Below are positions 13,810 through 18,559 of a DNA stretch of 18,559 nucleotides, one piece after another. The stretch's first letter is position 1, and each line of letters opens with the position of its first letter. Made by a program: the position numbers and the translations under genes. The notes beneath the pieces are model-generated. The model was given only the letters and a program-made list of their open reading frames with translations, searched no databases and was not told where the DNA came from. Source of the stretch: JALYGK01 sp036259835 (GTDB taxonomy: Bacteria > Actinomycetota > UBA4738); assembly GCA_036259835.1 (NCBI GenBank), contig DATABA010000071.1:1-18559 (forward strand), read 5' to 3'.

Positions 13810-13977
13810 TCAGGCGTCCTTGCCGAGGATCCGCATGACCGTGGTGCCGCAGTTCGGGCACTTCCCCTTGGCGGCCTTCCGGCCGTTCTTGAGGGTGGTC
13901 ACCTCACCCTCGAACTCCACTTTCTTTCGGTCCTTCACGCAGAACCCCTCGTACTTCTGCGTCATGCTCTGCGCCAT
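13810..13977 (-). CDS. DUF5679 zinc-ribbon-like small protein
   Basis: A 55-residue protein: the N-terminal part (KYEGFCVKDRKKVEF) matches the DUF5679 'GYCVKC..K' type start and the end holds KGKCPNCGTTVMRIL. Cysteines at 13, 40 and 43 are visible. The usual partner to Cys13 in a CxxC pair is Asp here (CVKD), so a full four-Cys zinc site is not obvious. Lysine-rich and basic, it could bind nucleic acid. The ATG at 13977 has a strong AGGAG Shine-Dalgarno (13984-13988), so the long in-frame extension upstream is not used. It is monocistronic, with two inverted repeats in its leader region. Function unknown. Confidence 0.82.
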   Translation of the reverse strand: MAQSMTQKYEGFCVKDRKKVEFEGEVTTLKNGRKAAKGKCPNCGTTVMRILGKDA

Positions 13978-13983
13978 GCAACT

Positions 13984-13988
13984 CTCCT
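13984..13988 (-). promoter_or_regulatory. Shine-Dalgarno fixing the DUF5679 start
   Basis: The minus strand reads GGAAGGAGAG, with AGGAG 6 nt before the ATG at 13977. It decides the start against an open frame that continues for about 900 bp further upstream. Confidence 0.75.
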
Positions 13989-13996
13989 TCCCCTGG

Positions 13997-14011
13997 GCGG
14001 GACATTCCCGC
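13997..14011. repeat. 15-bp inverted repeat in DUF5679 leader
   Basis: GCGGGACATTCCCGC has perfect 6-bp arms around CAT, 20-34 bp upstream of the DUF5679 start and just before its ribosome site. It could be an operator or a leader hairpin affecting translation. Confidence 0.55.
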
Positions 14012-14024
14012 TCCGAACACCTTC

Positions 14025-14047
14025 GAGGCCGCCTGGCGGGCGGCCTC
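14025..14047. repeat. Strong 9-bp hairpin in the DUF5679/GT2 divergent region
   Basis: GAGGCCGCC (14025-14033) and GGCGGCCTC (14039-14047) form a perfect 9-bp stem with a 5-nt loop (TGGCG). On the minus strand it would precede the DUF5679 coding region by about 48 nt. A palindrome ACAATTGT follows at 14052-14059. It may be an attenuator, an insulating terminator or a protein site. There is no T tract. Confidence 0.55.
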
Positions 14048-14106
14048 ACGCACAATTGTCGCGGCCGAAGGAGCGGACTGCAAACACTTCCATACACTCC
14101 GTTCCG

Positions 14107-15048
14107 GTGAAGGTTTCGCTCATTTCGACCGTCAAGGACGCAGCGCCCCAGGTCAGACGGTTTTTGGCGTCCGTCCGCGGCCAGACGAGGCCGCCCGAAG
14201 AAGTGATCGTGGTCGATGGCGGATCGACCGATGGGACGCTCCAGGCGCTCCGCGAAGCCGAAGAGATCACGTTGATCGAGGAGCCTGGAGCGAACATCGC
14301 TCGCGGAAGGAACATCGCCGCCGCCGCGGCGGCGCATGACGTCATTGCCGTAACGGACGCGGACTGCACGCTCGCACCCACGTGGCTCGAGTGTCTCCTG
14401 GACGTCATCGATTGGGGTGCCGACGTGGCGATGGGGTTCTATCGCCCCCTGGTTACGAACTTCTTCGAGGCCTGCGTGGCCGCGGCGACGGTTCCCGAGC
14501 CGGATGAGATCAGCGAAGAGCAATTCATGCCGTCCTCGCGGTCGATCGCCTTCCGTCGTCAGGTTCTGGACGAGGTTGGTGGCTACCCCGAATGGCTGGA
14601 CGTCGGTGAGGACATGTATCTGAACCACCGGCTGCGCGAGCGTGGAGCGGAGATGCGCCTGACGCGCGAGGCGGTGGCCTACTGGCCAATGCGGGGCGAT
14701 CTCCCGGCAGTGTGGCGGCAGTACTTTCGCTATGCGAAGGGTGACGGGCTCGGCGGAATGTACCCCGAGCGGCACGCCGTTCGGTTTTCCGTGTATGCGG
14801 CCGCAACGGCAGCTGCCGCGGCGCTTCCCCGGCGCCGCTGGCCAGCGGTGGTGACCGCCGCGGGAGCGCTGTTCTACTCGAGCCGTCGGCTTCGCCGGGC
14901 GGTGCATCTCCTACCGGACCCGATCGACCGCGCGAAGGCCATGGTTGCCGTTCCGGCGCTGCTCGGGTTCATCGACGGCGCGAAGATGGCCGGCTACGTG
15001 GTGGGGCTTCGCGAACGCGTCTACGCCCCGCCGGCAAGCTCTTCGTAG
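14107..15048 (+). CDS. GT2 family glycosyltransferase with C-terminal membrane segments
   Basis: A 313-residue GT-A glycosyltransferase. The N-terminal nucleotide-sugar domain shows KVSLISTVKD, EEVIVVDGGSTDGT (about 31-44), NIARGRNIAAA and the metal-binding DxD in TDADC (about 83-87). FRRQVLDEVGGYPEW and VGEDMYLNHRLRERG carry the acceptor-side Glu-Asp. Hydrophobic stretches from about 225 onward (VYAAATAAAAA, AVVTAAGALFY, MVAVPALLGFI) suggest membrane association, fitting transfer to a lipid-linked or surface glycan. The GTG at 14107 begins the family's usual 'VKVSLIS'. A TACACT -10-like box (14093-14098) ends 8 bp before it and no Shine-Dalgarno is present, consistent with leaderless translation; an upstream TTG at 14056 is less likely. 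Its 3' end overlaps the convergent sulfotransferase-like gene by 28 bp. Substrate unknown. Confidence 0.87.
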   Translation: MKVSLISTVKDAAPQVRRFLASVRGQTRPPEEVIVVDGGSTDGTLQALREAEEITLIEEPGANIARGRNIAAAAAAHDVIAVTDADCTLAPTWLECLLDVIDWGADVAMGFYRPLVTNFFEACVAAATVPEPDEISEEQFMPSSRSIAFRRQVLDEVGGYPEWLDVGEDMYLNHRLRERGAEMRLTREAVAYWPMRGDLPAVWRQYFRYAKGDGLGGMYPERHAVRFSVYAAATAAAAALPRRRWPAVVTAAGALFYSSRRLRRAVHLLPDPIDRAKAMVAVPALLGFIDGAKMAGYVVGLRERVYAPPASSS

Positions 15049-15731
15049 ACCGTCCTGGCCCTGGTACGGAGAACCACAAGTTCGTTCCGGTGGTACTCCG
15101 CTTCCGCCCCATCCTCGGGGGCACCGACAGGTCGATCGTCTTTCGCCTGGAGAATGCGCGGCGCCGAACCCTTTCGCTCTTCATAGTCGCGTTCAACGTC
15201 CGCGTGCACGGCGGCGAGGTTGTTCTGCGTGGCATCGAATTCTTCGAACGCCGTTCCGAACCGGTCATTGACGAGCCGAATCACTGAATTGAAGTCGGAG
15301 AGGACGTCCCCGAACCGCGCCGTGACGAACCCCCACCGATGGGGAAGGAGCGGCTCATGGAAGCGAACGTAGCCTTGCAGGATCGCCCCCACGGACAGGT
15401 TTGGCTTCGATTGGGCGAAATCGAGAACCGCCTCGTCGGGATGACGGATCACGATCAGAGTCGGGACGCCCGTGCGCGATGCAGCGATGACATGTCCGGG
15501 CGCATGGAGGTGGTGGGCGATGCGCACGGGACGGTGTTGCGCACGGCGAAACGCCGCCACGGCGAACGAGGTTCCCGATCGCGGGAATCCCTCGATCACG
15601 ATTTCTGTCTCACGGCTGAGCGGATGGCCGTACCGTCCAATTCGAGCAAGCGAAATGGCGAGGGCCGGGGATCTCGCTGCCAGGGTGAGCCCTCGGTAGG
15701 CGGCGTCGGCGGCGCGATGGCGAATCGTCAC
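15021..15731 (-). CDS. Sulfotransferase-like P-loop protein, paralog C (last of three)
   Basis: A 236-residue protein resembling PAPS-dependent sulfotransferases. The 5'-phosphosulfate-loop-like motif IVIEGFPRSGTSFAVAAF lies at about 44-61 and the 3'-phosphate motif-like LIVIRHPDEAVLDF at about 92-105. A conserved HHLHAPGHVIAA (about 73-84) lies between them, in the region where substrate would contact. The fold core is present, but the Ser usual in the 3'-motif (RDP..S type) is not at the standard place. The GTG at 15731 overlaps the preceding stop as GTGA. It shows clear protein similarity to the next two genes, implying tandem duplication. The C-terminus diverges most (Lys/Asp-rich, DDRPVGAPEDG). 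It probably sulfates a glycan or lipid, but another P-loop transferase role is possible. Confidence 0.8.
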   Translation of the reverse strand: MTIRHRAADAAYRGLTLAARSPALAISLARIGRYGHPLSRETEIVIEGFPRSGTSFAVAAFRRAQHRPVRIAHHLHAPGHVIAASRTGVPTLIVIRHPDEAVLDFAQSKPNLSVGAILQGYVRFHEPLLPHRWGFVTARFGDVLSDFNSVIRLVNDRFGTAFEEFDATQNNLAAVHADVERDYEERKGSAPRILQAKDDRPVGAPEDGAEAEYHRNELVVLRTRARTVYEELAGGA

Positions 15732-16429
15732 GTCGCAGCGGACGCGAAGCGTTCCCAGACCTTTCGAAGCCTGGCCCGATCACCTTCGAGGTCTGAAGCC
15801 GAGTAGAGTTCGCGCACTTGGCGCCTCTGCTCCTCGCGTCTTGGCGAGGGCCTGGCCACGATTCGGTCGAACTCCGCGCCTTCCCCTACCCGAGTCCGAT
15901 AGTCGCGGTCGATCGCCTCCCAGACCTTGCGGACGTTCTCCTCGGTGTGCCGGAAGGGCGTGAAGTCGGTTCCGAACCGGTCGTTCACCGTTTCGATCAC
16001 CTGGCCGAGGTTGCGCGTTGCCTGATCGAACGTCGCGACCACAAAACGATTGAGGTACGGCCTCAGCGGAGCATAGAAACGGAGCCACCCCCGTATGGCC
16101 TGCCGCACGCCGGTCCTGGGATGACGAATGAGGAAGGAGGGGATGGCCTCGTCGGGATGGCGAATGAGGACGATCCCAGGGATCCCCCACCGCGCCGCCG
16201 CGATGAGCTGGGCCGGTGCGTGAACCCGGCCCGCAGCACGGACGGGGCGGGATTGGGCCATGAGGAAGGCGGTGTAGGCGAACGTGTTTCCTGACCGGGG
16301 GAATCCTTCGATCACGATGTCGGTTTCGCGGTCGACCGGAAACCCGTGGCGGCGCCTGGCGATGGGAAGGGCGATGCTCGGGTACTTGGCAACGATGGTT
16401 TTCACGTCGTAGAGCCCGCGGCGATTCAT
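15728..16429 (-). CDS. Sulfotransferase-like P-loop protein, paralog B (middle of three)
   Basis: A 233-residue paralog of its two neighbours. It shows IVIEGFPRSGNTFAYTAF (about 38-55), GRVHAPAQLIAAARWG (about 68-82) and IVLIRHPDEAIPSFLIRHP (about 86-104). This copy has a Ser just after the 3'-motif. Conserved downstream elements are GWLRFYAPLRPYLNRFVVATFD, ETVNDRFGTDF and FRHTEENVRKVWEAID, all shared across the three genes. The ATG at 16429 overlaps the stop of the first gene (ATGA) and its own stop overlaps the GTG of the third (GTGA), so the trio is translationally coupled. A longer upstream frame exists but lies entirely within paralog A. Sulfotransferase superfamily membership is supported by motifs; substrate is not. 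Confidence 0.82.
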   Translation of the reverse strand: MNRRGLYDVKTIVAKYPSIALPIARRRHGFPVDRETDIVIEGFPRSGNTFAYTAFLMAQSRPVRAAGRVHAPAQLIAAARWGIPGIVLIRHPDEAIPSFLIRHPRTGVRQAIRGWLRFYAPLRPYLNRFVVATFDQATRNLGQVIETVNDRFGTDFTPFRHTEENVRKVWEAIDRDYRTRVGEGAEFDRIVARPSPRREEQRRQVRELYSASDLEGDRARLRKVWERFASAAT

Positions 16430-17181
16430 GCTGCGCTTCGGGCCAGGGCGGCGATTCTTCGGTAGAGGGCGTCGGCTCTCAGGCGCGCCCGTGCCAGCCG
16501 CTCGTCTGCGTACGCGCCGCGGAGGCGCTCCTTCATCTGGTCTCGCTCGGACGACGGCCGGCCGACGATGATCTCGAGGTGCTCGCCCGGCCCGAGGATG
16601 CCCCGCCAATACCCGTCGATCTCATCGAGCGTCGCTCGGGCGTTCTCCTCGGTGTGCTCGAATTCGCGAAACGCTGTCCCGAAGCGCTCGTTCACGCGCC
16701 GGATGATGCTGCCGAAGTCCTTCGTGACTTCGTCGAACACGCCGACCACGAATCCCGAGCGGTATCGAAGGAGCGGCTGGTAAAAGCGGGCATACCCTCG
16801 CAGGGCCTGACCGATGGTGATGGCCGGCTTCTTGATGACGTACTCGAGCACGGCGTCCTCGGGGTTCCGAATAAGGACGATTGCCGGGACCGCGGCGCGC
16901 GCCGCCGCAATGACCTGCGCGGGCGCGTGGACGTGGTGGGCGATATTCGGCTTTCGTCCTTGGGCGCGAGCGAAGGCGGCAACCGCAAACGAATTGGCCG
17001 AGCGGGGGAATCCCTCGATCACGATCTCCGTGCTGGATCCGAACGGGACACCGCGCCCGCGCAGACGGGCCACGGGCAACGCGAGCGCGGGCTGCTGTGC
17101 AACGATGGTCTGTGCTTCATAAAGGAGCTTTGAGGCGGCGCTCGCGATCGTCTCGAGGCGTCGAAATCGCAGGTTGTTCAT
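16426..17181 (-). CDS. Sulfotransferase-like P-loop protein, paralog A (first of three)
   Basis: A 251-residue protein, the promoter-proximal copy of the tandem trio. It shows IVIEGFPRSANSFAVAAFARAQ (about 53-74), IAHHVHAPAQVIAAARA (about 80-96) and IVLIRNPEDAVLEYVI (about 101-116). YARFYQPLLRYRSGFVVGVFDEVTKDFGSIIRRVNERFGTAF and FEHTEENARATLDEID follow, each with counterparts in the other two. The Ala in PRSANS replaces the Gly usual in the phosphosulfate loop, a mild change. The ATG at 17181 gives a helical N-terminus of about 30 residues not shared in detail. It is divergent from acsA across 114 bp. The substrate may be a surface polysaccharide, given the nearby GT2 gene, but that is inference. 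Confidence 0.82.
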   Translation of the reverse strand: MNNLRFRRLETIASAASKLLYEAQTIVAQQPALALPVARLRGRGVPFGSSTEIVIEGFPRSANSFAVAAFARAQGRKPNIAHHVHAPAQVIAAARAAVPAIVLIRNPEDAVLEYVIKKPAITIGQALRGYARFYQPLLRYRSGFVVGVFDEVTKDFGSIIRRVNERFGTAFREFEHTEENARATLDEIDGYWRGILGPGEHLEIIVGRPSSERDQMKERLRGAYADERLARARLRADALYRRIAALARSAA

Positions 17182-17295
17182 CCGCCGCTATGTTGGCCGT
17201 TGGCGGTTTCGGCCACAACCGAGCGGCTCTCTGAGGGGTCGTTCCTCACGGGGGAATAACATTCGGAGGGATCCCGTCCAGCGGAGGAGGACTCC
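17182..17295. promoter_or_regulatory. Divergent promoter region: sulfotransferase-like trio / acsA
   Basis: These 114 bp contain inverted repeats TGGCCG/CGGCCA (17194-17199 with 17210-17215) and TGAGG/CCTCA (17232-17236 with 17244-17248, 7-nt spacer). An AT-richer patch AATAACAT near 17255 could hold the acsA -10. A strong Shine-Dalgarno GGAGGAGG (17283-17290) lies 5 nt before the acsA ATG. No regulator can be named. Confidence 0.45.
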
Positions 17296-18559
17296 ATGAG
17301 CGACGTGGAAACGACGATCGACGCCCTGCTGACCGAAAACCGCGTCTTCGAGCCTTCGCCGGAGTTCACGAGGAACGCCTTGTGGTCCGACCCCGAGATT
17401 TACGAACGGGCAGGGCGCGACCCCGAGGGCTTTTGGGTTGAGCAGGCGCGGGCCCTCCGCTGGTTCCAGGAGTGGGACCGCGTCATGGAGTGGAACCCTC
17501 CTTGGGTCAAGTGGTTCGTTGGCGGCAAGCTCAACGCCTCCTTCAACTGCCTGGACCGCCATGTCGAATCGGGGGGCGGAGATAAGGTCGCCTTCTACTG
17601 GGAGGGCGAGCCGGGCGACGAGCGGACGGTCACGTATCAGGAGCTTTTGCACGAGGTATGCAGGTTCGCCAACGGCCTGAAGTCCCTGGGCGTGAAGAAG
17701 GGCGACCGGGTGGCGATCTACCTCGGGATGGTGCCCGAGCTCCCCGTCGCCATGCTGGCATGTGCGCGGATCGGCGCCGCCCACTCCGTGGTGTTCGGCG
17801 GATTCGCGTCCTCGGCGCTGCGAGACCGGATCAACGACGCCGAAACGAAGGTCCTGATCACCGCTGACGCCGGATACCGGCGGGGACAGGAAGTGCCGCT
17901 CAAGCGCAACGCCGACGAGGCGGTGGAAGAGTGCCCGTCAATCGAGCACGTGGTCACGGTACGGCGAACAGGTTCAGACGCTCCGTTCCGCGAGGGCAGG
18001 GACATCTGGTACCACGACCTCGTTGCCGGCCAGAGCGCCGAATGTCCGGCGGAGCCCATGGACGCCGAGGACATGCTCTACATCCTCTATACGTCGGGCA
18101 CCACGGGGAAGCCGAAGGGGATCGTGCACAGCACCGGCGGCTACCTGACCGGCGTGGCCGCCACGCACAGGTACATCTTCGACATCCACGAGGACGACAT
18201 CTATTGGTGCGCCGCCGACATCGGGTGGGTCACCGGCCACTCCTACATCGTGTACGGGCCGCTGGCCAACCACACCACGAGCATCATGTATGAGGGAGCG
18301 CCGGACTGGCCGGACCGCGACCGCCTGTGGTCGATCGCCGAGAAGCGGCGGGCGACCATCCTGTACACGGCTCCCACCGCCATTCGCGCGTTCATGCGAT
18401 GGGGGCCCGAGTACCCGGAGAAGCACGACCTGTCGTCGCTTCGCCTTCTGGGATCGGTGGGTGAACCGATCAACCCGGAAGCCTGGGTGTGGTACTGGAA
18501 GTACATCGGCGGCGAACGATGCCCGGTCGTGGACACGTGGTGGCAGACCGAAACCGGCC
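17296..18559 (+). CDS. acsA: Acetyl-CoA synthetase (AMP-forming), N-terminal two-thirds (3' truncated by window edge)
   Basis: The first 421 residues of an adenylate-forming enzyme that makes acetyl-CoA from acetate, ATP and CoA via acetyl-AMP, in the cytoplasm. The N-terminal ACAS_N-type region (EGFWVEQARALRWFQEWD, NASFNCLDRH) is diagnostic for the acetyl/propionyl-CoA synthetase group. It is followed by KGDRVAIYLGMVPELPVAMLACARIGA and SVVFGGFA. The ATP-binding loop is YTSGTTGKPKGIVHS at about 265-279. CAADIGWVTGHSYIVYGPL precedes the acyl pocket. WWQTETG at 415-421 is the A5 motif, and the window ends there. The leading Trp of this motif is typical of acetyl- rather than medium-chain-specific enzymes. 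The C-terminal swivel domain with the catalytic, acetylatable Lys is outside. The frame is open to the last base. The start is set by GGAGGAGG at 5 nt. Confidence 0.95.
   Translation, partial: MSDVETTIDALLTENRVFEPSPEFTRNALWSDPEIYERAGRDPEGFWVEQARALRWFQEWDRVMEWNPPWVKWFVGGKLNASFNCLDRHVESGGGDKVAFYWEGEPGDERTVTYQELLHEVCRFANGLKSLGVKKGDRVAIYLGMVPELPVAMLACARIGAAHSVVFGGFASSALRDRINDAETKVLITADAGYRRGQEVPLKRNADEAVEECPSIEHVVTVRRTGSDAPFREGRDIWYHDLVAGQSAECPAEPMDAEDMLYILYTSGTTGKPKGIVHSTGGYLTGVAATHRYIFDIHEDDIYWCAADIGWVTGHSYIVYGPLANHTTSIMYEGAPDWPDRDRLWSIAEKRRATILYTAPTAIRAFMRWGPEYPEKHDLSSLRLLGSVGEPINPEAWVWYWKYIGGERCPVVDTWWQTETG

Noticed and set aside
13978..14907. Long N-terminal extension of the DUF5679 frame
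   Set aside because: It is antisense to the GT2 gene and low-complexity; a strong Shine-Dalgarno and the family N-terminus place the start at 13977.
16430..16609. A 60-residue N-terminal extension of sulfotransferase-like paralog B
   Set aside because: It is Arg/Pro-rich shadow sequence inside paralog A; the ATGA overlap at 16426-16429 and alignment to the other paralogs support the shorter form.

Overview
This 18.6 kb, high-GC window looks like chromosomal DNA of an actinomycete-type bacterium (Actinomycetota), probably not a classic Streptomyces or Mycobacterium. Supporting this are a DUF3263 protein, a LytR_C-domain membrane protein, a DUF5679 zinc-ribbon protein, frequent GTG starts, tightly packed GTGA/ATGA gene overlaps and at least one possibly leaderless gene. 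The lineage call is inference from gene content and composition. I see no phage, insertion sequence, CRISPR array or plasmid functions.

Layout. (1) Positions 1-1207 are housekeeping: the 3' end of ispF (isoprenoid pathway), a TrmH/SpoU rRNA methyltransferase overlapping it by 4 bp, and a tRNA-Thr(UGU) with its terminator. (2) 1345-3543 is a secreted subtilisin-like protease with a propeptide, an Ig-like domain and an unrecognised C-terminal beta-rich domain. (3) 3618-4623 is a TetR regulator followed by a textbook promoter that carries two copies of the same 17-bp operator found at the tetR start. It drives only an unrecognised 84-residue protein. (4) 8137-4627 (minus strand) is a three-gene operon: a membrane-anchored solute-binding/VWA fusion, a membrane coiled-coil protein and a PspA/IM30 protein, suggesting an envelope-stress or membrane-maintenance module. 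(5) 8295-10465 (plus) holds a Glu/Leu/Phe/Val-type amino acid dehydrogenase, a DUF3263 protein and a LytR_C protein. (6) 13227-10475 (minus) is a trehalose-type pair, a TreT-like GT4 and a divergent GT20 (OtsA-like), with an Fe-S-type Rrf2 regulator divergently transcribed 45 bp away. (7) 13810-17181 holds a small DUF5679 protein, a GT2 glycosyltransferase, and three tandem paralogous sulfotransferase-like genes coupled by 4-bp stop/start overlaps. (8) 17296 to the end is the first two-thirds of an acetyl-CoA synthetase.

Gene density is high and no gene-free stretch exceeds 300 bp. The longest gaps are 1125-1344 (terminator and a candidate promoter), 8138-8294 (divergent promoter region with inverted repeats), 13978-14106 (two strong hairpins) and 17182-17295 (divergent promoter region). 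The most distinctive items are the three-site TetR circuit controlling an orphan small protein, the tandem sulfotransferase-like array, the SBP-VWA/coiled-coil/PspA operon, and the TreT-GT20 pair whose GT20 has an altered donor-binding loop.
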